Positions 15,510-23,120 of a DNA stretch of 64,000 nucleotides are shown piece by piece. The position numbers and the translations under genes were made by a program. The notes under the pieces were generated by a model. It had not been told where the DNA came from, searched no databases, and was given only the letters and a program-made list of their open reading frames with translations. Origin of the DNA: Aquimonas sp964586455 (GTDB lineage: Bacteria > Pseudomonadota > Gammaproteobacteria > Xanthomonadales > Xanthomonadaceae); NCBI GenBank assembly GCA_964586455.1, contig CAZPHV010000009.1:1-64000 (forward strand), written 5' to 3'. Positions within the stretch are counted from its first letter, which is position 1; each line of letters starts with the position of its first letter.

Positions 15510-16900
15510 GGCTCGCCCTCAGTGAGTAACCGCAGCTGGCCGAGTTGCTGACTGGCGAGTGCTTCAACGTCGAAGCGCGGCACACCGCCAAGATGCTCCG
15601 TCGCCAGCCGGCGCAACGCTTGGGGCGCGCGATGGAGCCACTCAACCAACAGTTGCCGCACCGAGGCCTGATCAGCCAGCGGCTGACCGCCCAGCCAGCG
15701 TTGGCCTGTGTGAAATCCCGCCGAAGCAGCCAGCCACCAGGCCTCGGCGCGCTGCGGATCCAGCGCTGGCAGACCGGTGTAGTCCAAGGGAACCTCGACT
15801 GCGACTGCGCTGTCCTGCGGCACCGCCAGGCCGTTCGCATCCGGATCGACGCCACTCAGAGCTACCAGCCCCCACAGCGCAACCGGCCTCAGCGATGGTT
15901 GGATAGCCAGGCTCAGCACGTGCGGCAACAGCGCGGGATCGCCGTGCCAGACCGCGAACTCGACGCCCAACACAGCTGGCAAGCGCGTGCAAAAATGCGC
16001 GGCGGACTCTCCGCAGGGCAGATACAGCGCGTACGCGCGCAACCAGCGCAGTCCGTCTCGGCGTGCCTGCGCCCCGGACCGCGTCGGGCTGTGTTGCTGC
16101 AGTGCCGGCAGACGGCTCTCCAGCGCCGTCTGCAGTGCCTGAAGTGCGGCCGCCTGCCAAACGCCTTTGACGTCGAGTTGGAGCAGCACAATCGCTGCCT
16201 CAGCCCGCACCTCGGGTTCCGGGTCGTCCAGCAGCGGCAGCATTCGCGCCTGAAGGTTGTGGGGCCGTTCGACCCCGAGCGCGCGGCAGCCGGCAGCACG
16301 GACCTCGGGGGTTTCCGAGAGCAAGGCCTGCAGTGCCGAGTCGGTCACCGAGCGTTGGCAGGCGGCAGCGGCGCGCAGAGCGCAGGCCTGAAGCGGTGGG
16401 AGATGCGCGGCCTGCACCCAGTGTTCGATCCAGGCCAAACGGGGCCGCTCGGGATCGCTTCCGGTCCACATCAACGCCAGCTCGAATCCGTGCTGGAGCT
16501 TCTGTGGCTGCGCCTCTACCTGCGCCCAGAGCGCCTGCAAACGTTGGCCATCCTGGCCGATCAGTGCCAGCGTAGCGCACACGAAAACCTCACCGGCACC
16601 GCCCCAGCGCTGCAATGCCGACCAAGCCTCGTCTACTGCCGTGGCGCCCGCCAACAGCAGGCCGTCCACATGGGCCTGCAGCACGCGGTCGAAACGCAGC
16701 AGATCGTCCAGACCCGCCAGCCTTGAATCCACCAGGCCCAATCGCTGCATTGCCATGAAGGCTGCATCGCCCACGTGTCGACGAACCAAGGGGAGCAGCG
16801 GAGCGTCGAGCTGAGCCGCCAGGTTGTGGAGCGAAGACACGCCGGCATCACCACCGACGCCGGGATTCACCCCGGCGTGCAGGGCTCGGACGCCGCTCAT
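15506..16900 (-). CDS. TIGR02270-like T6SS-associated HEAT-repeat protein
   Basis: 464 aa. Mostly alpha-helical, with HEAT-like repeats in the middle (SETPEVRAAGCRALG, DDPEPEVRAEAAIVLLQL). The N-terminus (HVGDAAFMAMQR, then LDDLLRFDRVLQAHVDGLLLAG) matches the pattern of the TIGR02270 family, which recurs in type VI loci near DUF2169 and PAAR-like genes. Function is unknown, perhaps effector loading. Coupled by ATGA overlaps to the genes on both sides. Cytoplasmic by absence of a signal. Confidence 0.8.
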   Translation of the reverse strand: MSGVRALHAGVNPGVGGDAGVSSLHNLAAQLDAPLLPLVRRHVGDAAFMAMQRLGLVDSRLAGLDDLLRFDRVLQAHVDGLLLAGATAVDEAWSALQRWGGAGEVFVCATLALIGQDGQRLQALWAQVEAQPQKLQHGFELALMWTGSDPERPRLAWIEHWVQAAHLPPLQACALRAAAACQRSVTDSALQALLSETPEVRAAGCRALGVERPHNLQARMLPLLDDPEPEVRAEAAIVLLQLDVKGVWQAAALQALQTALESRLPALQQHSPTRSGAQARRDGLRWLRAYALYLPCGESAAHFCTRLPAVLGVEFAVWHGDPALLPHVLSLAIQPSLRPVALWGLVALSGVDPDANGLAVPQDSAVAVEVPLDYTGLPALDPQRAEAWWLAASAGFHTGQRWLGGQPLADQASVRQLLVEWLHRAPQALRRLATEHLGGVPRFDVEALASQQLGQLRLLTEGEP

Positions 16901-17319
16901 GTCGCCCTCTCGGTGCGATCACGCTCGCGCCGCAGCAAGGCGCGAAACAGCACCGCCAGCGTCGCAAGCCAGAACAGTTGCAAGGCGAAGTCCAGATCGA
17001 CCGCATCGAACTCCAGCATCAGAGCGATCAGCGAAGCCAAAAACACCACAGCCACGAATCGCAGCGCGAGCAGCAGCGAGCGGCGAAACCACAGGCGTAT
17101 CAGCACCCACCAGGCGGCCAGTCCCATCACCACCGGCAACACCAACAATGCGAGCGCCAACGCTGACTGAAACCCCTGCTCGACGAACACCCGCAGCGTC
17201 TCCATCTGTAGCCACACGCTGAGACCAGCAGACACGACCACTGCGACACACACCGCCAGCGTGCCCCAGAGCGGCGCGCACATAGGTGAGCGCGAAGAGG
17301 TTGCAGATAGCGCGCTCAT
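16897..17319 (-). CDS. Small membrane protein in T6SS cargo operon
   Basis: 140 aa. Four hydrophobic segments are visible (LWGTLAVCVAVVVSAGLSVW, ALALALLVLPVVMGLAAWWV, LLLALRFVAVVFLASLIALM, FALQLFWLATLAVLFRALL), with a basic C-terminus. Start ATG 17319 overlaps the stop of the upstream gene (ATGA). No family recognised. Membrane proteins in such operons are sometimes immunity proteins for membrane-targeting toxins, but the toxin here looks like a nuclease, so an accessory role is as likely. Confidence 0.7.
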   Translation of the reverse strand: MSALSATSSRSPMCAPLWGTLAVCVAVVVSAGLSVWLQMETLRVFVEQGFQSALALALLVLPVVMGLAAWWVLIRLWFRRSLLLALRFVAVVFLASLIALMLEFDAVDLDFALQLFWLATLAVLFRALLRRERDRTERAT

Positions 17320-18386
17320 GGCCCCACTTGCCTTGCGAGTCGGGTCATCTCGGCTGAGCTGTACAGCACCGTCCACTCGCCGTTCTCGAGAAACGCTGCA
17401 CCATTGCGACCGGCCATCAGCAACACGCCATCGGCGCACGCGAGGTTGCCCGCATATGCTCCGATCCCCGGTGGCAGCGTGGCGCGCTCGAATCCACTAT
17501 CGCCCATCGTCCACACACCGTACTCGTTGCTGCCCCACAGCCGCCCCTCGTACCACACAAGATCGCGCAGCGAAGCGCTCAGCGTACCCTTGCCAATCTT
17601 CTGCCAACGCTCGCCTCGCCCCCGGTACAGCGTGCCGCGCTTGTCAGCAATGTAGACCTCGCCATCGTCCGCGCAGCACACGTTGGCAAGATCGACATTG
17701 GTTGGAAACGCCACCTGCTCCCAACGCGCACCATCAAAATGAAATACCTGCCCGTCGCTGCCGACCGTATAGATGTCCTGCTCGCTGAATCCGTCGATGT
17801 CGAGCAGATCATTGCTCAGACGATCTTCTCTGTCCGGATCGGGAATCGCTTGAGTGTGCGACAGCCACTCGCCGGCGTCCATCCTTTTGCCGACGGAGTT
17901 GTTGCCACCACAGAGGTACAGCCAGCCATCGATGGTGCGCAGCTTGTTGACCGAGCCGCGCAGGGGACCGCCTTCACGCCAGTTCGCGATCTTGGGTTCG
18001 ATGCCTTTCGAACCACTGCCGATCGAGTGCACATCGCCCGCCCAAGACACCGCGACGTGCTTGGGCTGGGGCAAGAGTGAGATGCCGGAGCCCAAATTCT
18101 GGAATCCGCGATAGCGCTCGCGCGTCCAACGCTTCGCCGGCTCGCCAGCGCGGGCAAAGACCACGATGTGCCAGAACAACTCCGTGCCCGGCGGCGGCGG
18201 ATCCTCCTCGGAATTCCAGCGATCCTCCGGCCACAGCGCGTAGTCCTCCACGGCAAGAAAGTAGAAGAAATTCCTGTCTCGCACCGAACAGTCAGTGAGT
18301 ACGTGGCCTGCGAAACAGCGCCGGTAGTTCTCAATGGACATCTCGTCAAGCATGGAGGTCATCCGTTCCCAGGTTGGTGTTGCCAT
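17316..18386 (-). CDS. Propeller-like protein, candidate immunity protein
   Basis: 356 aa. Repeated short blocks of the form DGWLYLCGG, DGQVFHFDGARWEQV, DGEVYIADKRGTLYRG, EGRLWGSNEYGVWTM and DGVLLMAGRNGAAFLENGEW indicate a beta-propeller. No signal peptide. It lies directly downstream of the nuclease toxin gene (78 bp), the usual place for an immunity gene. The N-terminal 60 residues are distinct (LDEMSIENYRRCFAG). ATG 18386 has an upstream GAGGCAAC Shine-Dalgarno. The immunity role is inferred from position only. Confidence 0.6.
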   Translation of the reverse strand: MATPTWERMTSMLDEMSIENYRRCFAGHVLTDCSVRDRNFFYFLAVEDYALWPEDRWNSEEDPPPPGTELFWHIVVFARAGEPAKRWTRERYRGFQNLGSGISLLPQPKHVAVSWAGDVHSIGSGSKGIEPKIANWREGGPLRGSVNKLRTIDGWLYLCGGNNSVGKRMDAGEWLSHTQAIPDPDREDRLSNDLLDIDGFSEQDIYTVGSDGQVFHFDGARWEQVAFPTNVDLANVCCADDGEVYIADKRGTLYRGRGERWQKIGKGTLSASLRDLVWYEGRLWGSNEYGVWTMGDSGFERATLPPGIGAYAGNLACADGVLLMAGRNGAAFLENGEWTVLYSSAEMTRLARQVGP

Positions 18387-18464
18387 CGTTGCCTCAGGCG
18401 CGGCGTGGCAAGCCGCCACGGCGCAATCCCCGACACATGACGGGCGCTGGATGCGAGACAGCAG

Positions 18465-19763
18465 TCAGTCGGAATTGCCATCACTGTCCGCCTCGCCCTC
18501 CTGCCCGGCTTGCGGCGCCTCAGTCTCGCCGCCGATACCGGCATCCGCCTTCAGGGGTCCACAGTCTTTGTAGTAGGAGTCCAGTTGCGCCTGCAAGCAG
18601 TCTTTATTGCACTGTGAGGTCGACTCGTCCACCGCTTTCAAGGCCCGGTCTCGCATCGCCTGATAGCTGATCTCATCGCTGCCTGAGCGCTGTCGGTAGC
18701 TGGACATGCTGGCGCCGAGTGCGGCATGCGCACGACCATGGCTGCCGTAAGTATGGTCCTGGCCCTCCACGCAAATGGTGGGGGCACTGTTGTAACTGTA
18801 GTCCGTACATTTCGCGCCCTTCGCGGCCGCATCGGGAATCAGGTGGTGCGCCGTCTGCCCCGGACAACAGCCGCGGCCGCTCTTGGTGCCATTTCGCTTC
18901 TTCTTGTTGGCCTCGTAAGGCACCAACATGCACTTGCGGGCACGCAAGCATGGGTCCAACTCACCCTGCATGGACATCAATTCGGCCATCACGATGTCTG
19001 GCCGCTCACGCCATTGTTGTAGAGCCGCGCCAAAGCGGTCCTGCGCCTTGTCCAGCAGAAACTTCAGGCTATCCAACTGGGCCACAGCATCGTCAGAACC
19101 CAAAGCCTCGACGAAGGCTTCGGCGGCGTCCAGGTGGCTGCCCGCGCTGCCGTAGCGCGCGGCATTGAACAGCGCCTTGCCGGCCTTGAGGATCTTGCCC
19201 GGGGTGGGGATCAGCTTACGGCCCAGGTATTCCGCGCCGATGTCGCGGAGCGCGTCGGGGCCCAGCGTTTCCTGCGCCTCTCTCATGAGAGCCTGAAGCG
19301 TTCCTTCGGCAATCTTGCCAGGGTTGTCCAGGTAGTACTGGACCACGCTCCCGGTCTGATCCAGCCGCGACTTGAACTCCTGCAGGTCTTCCGCGTACTT
19401 GTCCGCCCCGTTCATCTGCGGCTTCAACCACATGCCACCGCAGTGGTCGTCCATCCATTCGTTGCCAGCCGGACTTCCGCGCTCGTAGCCGTAAACCTTG
19501 CGACCAAGCGCATCGGCGCGTTGCAAAGTGTCGCGCACCACCGTGGCGATACCGGTCTTGCGGTTTCGCTCCCTCTGCTTCTGCGCCTCTGATTTCGGCG
19601 CGCACTTCAGGGCAACACGATCGCGATCGTCCTGGCAGACCGTAGCGGTCTTGAAGGTGTCGAGGTAGACGTTGCTGCGGGTGTTCGGTGGCGTGCGCGC
19701 GCCGCGCGCCGGTGCCGGCGCCGCAGCGCCGCTGTTGCTGGCGCCCGAGTTCCTACGCCCCAT
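18465..19763 (-). CDS. Predicted HNH/AHH-type nuclease toxin, T6SS effector
   Basis: 432 aa. The C-terminal domain has the AHH-type HNH/endonuclease VII signature TAHHLIPDAAAKG with H306-H307, followed by H337, H342 and H346 (HTYGSHGRAHAAL). The N-terminal about 35 residues are Ala/Pro/Arg-rich and disordered; the middle is helical. The protein has 12 cysteines, including a CC pair at 299-300 just before the motif. It follows the PAAR-like gene by 37 bp, the normal place for a spike-delivered cargo toxin. Predicted to cleave DNA in a target cell; not a known named toxin. Base composition looks lower in GC than flanking genes. Confidence 0.72.
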   Translation of the reverse strand: MGRRNSGASNSGAAAPAPARGARTPPNTRSNVYLDTFKTATVCQDDRDRVALKCAPKSEAQKQRERNRKTGIATVVRDTLQRADALGRKVYGYERGSPAGNEWMDDHCGGMWLKPQMNGADKYAEDLQEFKSRLDQTGSVVQYYLDNPGKIAEGTLQALMREAQETLGPDALRDIGAEYLGRKLIPTPGKILKAGKALFNAARYGSAGSHLDAAEAFVEALGSDDAVAQLDSLKFLLDKAQDRFGAALQQWRERPDIVMAELMSMQGELDPCLRARKCMLVPYEANKKKRNGTKSGRGCCPGQTAHHLIPDAAAKGAKCTDYSYNSAPTICVEGQDHTYGSHGRAHAALGASMSSYRQRSGSDEISYQAMRDRALKAVDESTSQCNKDCLQAQLDSYYKDCGPLKADAGIGGETEAPQAGQEGEADSDGNSD

Positions 19764-19800
19764 GCCGTCCTCCTTGCTGGCGTATCGGCATCTCGATACC

Positions 19801-20190
19801 TCAGCCGTGGTTGTGAGTCATCGGATCGGTGTGCCTGCACACGTTCAGGCCCTGCACCTTGACGTCTACCGACCAGTCGACGAAGTAGGCATTGCCGGTG
19901 ATGGTGTGGCTGATCAACCCCATGCTCAGATTGCGGGTGGCGGCTTCGTTGCCGGTGCTGCGTGCCAGGAAGGACACGTTCTTCAGCGCGATCGGGGTGC
20001 CGCACACGAACACGCTTGTCGACCCTTTCCTGAGGTTGCGCGCGAAGGCGGTATTGGCGTACGGCACCAGGACTGGCCCAGCACTGGGGGGTGGCGGACT
20101 CCAGCACGGATCGGGAAGCACAGCCTTGGACACGCCGTCCGCGGCGCGGGAGCAAAATTCGTTGCCATTGGCGTAAACGTGGGTCTCCAT
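19801..20190 (-). CDS. PAAR-like spike-tip protein (DUF4150)
   Basis: 129 aa. The NGNEFCSRAADGVSKA start, PDPCWSPP, PYANTAFA, the STSVFVCGTPIALKNVSF strand pair and the C-terminal DVKVQGLNVCRHTDPMTHN are characteristic of DUF4150, a PAAR-like domain that caps the type VI VgrG spike and recruits cargo. Start ATG 20190 is the domain start; upstream frame overlaps the ketosynthase-like gene region only as open sequence. No VgrG is encoded in the window, so it must pair with one made elsewhere. Confidence 0.88.
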   Translation of the reverse strand: METHVYANGNEFCSRAADGVSKAVLPDPCWSPPPPSAGPVLVPYANTAFARNLRKGSTSVFVCGTPIALKNVSFLARSTGNEAATRNLSMGLISHTITGNAYFVDWSVDVKVQGLNVCRHTDPMTHNHG

Positions 20191-20215
20191 TCCGGTCGGT
20201 TCCTGAAGAAAGGGG

Positions 20216-21253
20216 TCAAGGGGGGGAAAGCGCAAGCGCCACTCGGGTGCCATCGTCGCTGGCGATATGCGCCAGCGCGCATGTTCCCGGCGTATCGGCG
20301 CGCGGCAACAGCCTGCCGAGCCACCCCAGCATCAGGGGGCCGAGCGCCGCGCCGACCTCGCCCACGCAGTCGGCCACGGTCAGTGTGTGCAAATGAGGCA
20401 GGCCGTCGCTGCCAAGACGCGCCAGCGCATGCGCAGCCTCGCGCGCGTAAAAGGCCTCGCCATTCTGGTCTGAGACGCGCAGCTCGAAGTCCGCGGGGGC
20501 CAGCCCAGACTGCGTGATCGCCTGTCGCATCGCTTCGCTCAGCCCTTGGGCGCGCGAGGGCACACTGCCGTTCATGCGGCCGGGCTCGTATGCCACACCG
20601 ACGCCACGAATGGCTAGCACGGCGTTTGCCGGCTGCGCTGACAGCAGCACAGCCGAGGCCGCTTCGCCGGGAACAAACCCTTGCGACTTGGCGTGAACGC
20701 GCAACCGTCGATGGGCCAGCCCGTGGTTGATGCTGGCTGCGTCCAGATAGCTGTCGACACCCACCACAAGCACCATCGGCACCTCACCGCCACGCAGCCA
20801 TTCAGAGGCCAACTGGAGCACCGGCCCGATCGCCGTGCGGCCCAGGGTGGCAATGCGTGAAAGCGGGTGGAAGCGCCGTCCTACGCGCAGTTCCAGTTCG
20901 GCATAGATCGCCTGGTAGCGAGCATCCTCGCTGTGCGGCCGCTCACGCTCGGCCGCGAGTAGAAGTACAGGAACCTGAGCGAGGTCGATGTCAGCAGGTG
21001 CGCCGCGCAAGCAGTCAGCCATGGCCAGCGCGGCCCACTGAGCCAGCCGGCGCTTGCCCCAGAGGCGCTCGTCCATCAGGCTGGCGACGCGTACTGGTGT
21101 ATGGCTGCGATCAGCGAAATCGCTGTCGCGAAAGTGATCCATGCCCGCTCGCAGCGCGCTATCGGTGGCAGCGAGACTCATGCCGATCGCGGTGCATGCG
21201 CCGGCGGCGACGACGAACAGCGGGGCAGCATGTGTCGACGAGGTCAAGTTCAT
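20216..21253 (-). CDS. Ketosynthase-fold protein lacking the catalytic cysteine
   Basis: 345 aa. Resembles beta-ketoacyl-ACP synthases that recur in DUF2169/DUF4150 type VI clusters: N-terminal AGACTAIG, a middle GFVPGEAASAVLL and a C-terminal VADCVGEVGAALGPLML. Where active synthases have an A-C-S-S nucleophile elbow before the AIG helix, the protein reads RIATLGRTAIG with no cysteine, and the usual GH-x-x-GA histidine is replaced in CVGEVGAA. It is probably a pseudoenzyme with a structural or adaptor role. ATG overlaps the DUF2169 stop (ATGA at 21250-21253). Confidence 0.8.
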   Translation of the reverse strand: MNLTSSTHAAPLFVVAAGACTAIGMSLAATDSALRAGMDHFRDSDFADRSHTPVRVASLMDERLWGKRRLAQWAALAMADCLRGAPADIDLAQVPVLLLAAERERPHSEDARYQAIYAELELRVGRRFHPLSRIATLGRTAIGPVLQLASEWLRGGEVPMVLVVGVDSYLDAASINHGLAHRRLRVHAKSQGFVPGEAASAVLLSAQPANAVLAIRGVGVAYEPGRMNGSVPSRAQGLSEAMRQAITQSGLAPADFELRVSDQNGEAFYAREAAHALARLGSDGLPHLHTLTVADCVGEVGAALGPLMLGWLGRLLPRADTPGTCALAHIASDDGTRVALALSPP

Positions 21254-22377
21254 GCGGGCTCTGACTGTCGCTGGCTGTCCGGGCCACAGCCGACGCAGCG
21301 GTCGTCCAGTCCCAGCGAGCGTTGTTGCCACCAGCCTGGATCGACCGCGCCCACAGCAATCACCTCAAACTCGCTGATGTGGCGAAGGATTGGCAACTGG
21401 GTCCGCCACACCACAGAAAAGCGGCGTTGCTCGGTCTCGAAGAACAGCGTGTCTGCGTGCGCCTGTAGCTGTTCGCTGCGGTAATCGCCACGCAGCACGC
21501 GCACGGGCATGTCGAGCGCCGGCAAATTGAACTCCAGCTCAGGCTGATCAGCGATCAAGTTGACCAAACGCACCCGTTCGCCGCCCCGGGGGTAGTCGAT
21601 CTGTTGGTCTTCCGGAGCGACTTGGTGGAAACGCTCGTCGAAATCCTCCGGCAGGAAGGGGAACACCTCGCGCTGCCAGCGGGCGTCCATGCGGCCGGCG
21701 TGGCGCAGGCGCACAGGCCAATGCCGGCCGATCGCACCCAGAGCGGTCACGCGATGAGCGCGTGTTGGACCGCGGATTGGGTCATCCAGTGCCTCCAGCT
21801 GCGCCGCTGGAGCTCCATGCATCTGGTCAAGCGTTTTCGGCCCGGACCAGCCGCAGCCTTCGGGGTTGTCGCGAAATGCCTCAGTCAGGCGCCTGCCCTC
21901 GCGGTCTACGTAGCTTCGGCTGCCACCATGCGCCAGGTGGTAGTGCAGCGGAACAGAGACAAAGCGCTCAGGCGCACTTAGCCGATAGCCCCCGAGCCCT
22001 CGCTGCCAGTGCCGTGCACCTACTACGCGCAGTACCTTGGCCTGCCCGTCGATGCTGTAGCCGACCCCCAGCGTCGTCACAGGCCGGCCCGCGGGCGCGC
22101 GGGCGCAGGCGTCGAAGATCACGTCGCAGCGCGGTTTGAAACGGGCGAAGTCGTCGCCGTAGCGCAGCCCACCGGCGCCTGGCTCGCCGGTCTCCGGATG
22201 AGGCAAGTGACTGTCAGTCTCGGCCAACGGCTCCGGTGGCAACGGCGAAGGCCGCTGACCCGGTCGCGGAATTTGCCAACTGGACTTGGCTACGACTACC
22301 AGATATTCGCGACCCGCCACGTCAATGCCGGTCGCCACCGAGGCCGCAATAAAGCGGCTTGCAGACGCGATCTCCAT
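21250..22377 (-). CDS. DUF2169 T6SS adaptor protein
   Basis: 375 aa. The N-terminal half (REYLVVVAKSSWQI, DFARFKPRCDVIFDACARAPAG, GRHWPVRLRHAGRMD then FPFLPEDFDERF and QQIDYPRGGE) is diagnostic of DUF2169, a family linked to loading PAAR-tipped effectors onto VgrG. C-terminal Cys pair in DDRCVGCG. Cytoplasmic. Second gene of the operon, 6 bp after the DUF6484 gene. Confidence 0.85.
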   Translation of the reverse strand: MEIASASRFIAASVATGIDVAGREYLVVVAKSSWQIPRPGQRPSPLPPEPLAETDSHLPHPETGEPGAGGLRYGDDFARFKPRCDVIFDACARAPAGRPVTTLGVGYSIDGQAKVLRVVGARHWQRGLGGYRLSAPERFVSVPLHYHLAHGGSRSYVDREGRRLTEAFRDNPEGCGWSGPKTLDQMHGAPAAQLEALDDPIRGPTRAHRVTALGAIGRHWPVRLRHAGRMDARWQREVFPFLPEDFDERFHQVAPEDQQIDYPRGGERVRLVNLIADQPELEFNLPALDMPVRVLRGDYRSEQLQAHADTLFFETEQRRFSVVWRTQLPILRHISEFEVIAVGAVDPGWWQQRSLGLDDRCVGCGPDSQRQSEPA

Positions 22378-22383
22378 GACGGA

Positions 22384-22896
22384 TCAGTTGATCTGCACCG
22401 AACCGCCACGAATCCGCTGTGTGGCGCTTGCCTGGCTGGTGACATACGTGCCGCGCAGCTCGATACGGCCATCAGCCTCCATGCGGATGACGGCCTCGCC
22501 GCAGCGCAGTTCAAGGCTGCCCTGTGCGCTCAGAATCACATCCTGTCCGTCGACCTTGAGGACGCGTGGCGGCGTCGAAGCATGCGCATGCGGCCGAAAC
22601 ATCAAGCCCAGCACGATGGGTCGCAACGGATCTGAGCCCTCGAAACCCAACGCGACCTGATGCCCCACCTCGGTTTCGCTCAAATCGCACAGGCTGCGCG
22701 CCAGCAGCCCCCGTAGACCGAAGTCCGGCACCGCTACCCGCGCTTCGCCGCTCGGGCTCACCGACTCGAGCACACCGACGCAAATGCCCTCGGCCCGCGC
22801 TGGCAGTGACGACGCCAGCGTTCGCGGCCGCTGCAACAACTCGTCGATATCGGCCTCGACGGCGCAGGCTGCAAGTGTTTCAGGCGTTTTGGACAT
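22384..22896 (-). CDS. DUF6484 domain protein, first gene of the T6SS cargo operon
   Basis: 170 aa. The central small-barrel segment (GICVGVLESVSPSGEARVAVP, then EVGHQVALGFEGSDPLRPIVLGLM) is typical of DUF6484 and of gp5-like OB folds. The C-terminal repeat-like strands (VDGQDVILSAQGSLELRCGE, MEADGRIELRGTYV) resemble the beta-helix of VgrG tips. It could be a small spike-related or adaptor protein. ATG 22896 is chosen; the long open frame upstream has no homology. Confidence 0.75.
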   Translation of the reverse strand: MSKTPETLAACAVEADIDELLQRPRTLASSLPARAEGICVGVLESVSPSGEARVAVPDFGLRGLLARSLCDLSETEVGHQVALGFEGSDPLRPIVLGLMFRPHAHASTPPRVLKVDGQDVILSAQGSLELRCGEAVIRMEADGRIELRGTYVTSQASATQRIRGGSVQIN

Positions 22897-23120
22897 GGCG
22901 CACTTCCCGAGGCCCAGCGCCGGCGGGTCGTTCGAGCGACACACCGGAAGCTGTAAACAATCGCAAAAGCGAAGGAAGCGAAATAGTCTTCGATCGGGCG
23001 GAATCAAGCAAGGGGCGGCGGCGAGCAACGCAGAGACATGCGGAACGACCCGCGGGTTAGGTCGCGAACCTGCCGGAAGTCTTGCTAGCTGTTCGCCCGC
23101 ATCGACCCAGCATTCACCAG
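22897..23120. promoter_or_regulatory. Likely promoter region of the T6SS cargo operon
   Basis: A 224-bp spacer between the first island gene and the lipA stop. It is visibly less GC-rich around 22955-23005 than flanking DNA, as expected for a promoter. No specific sigma-factor motif can be assigned with confidence. Confidence 0.35.
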
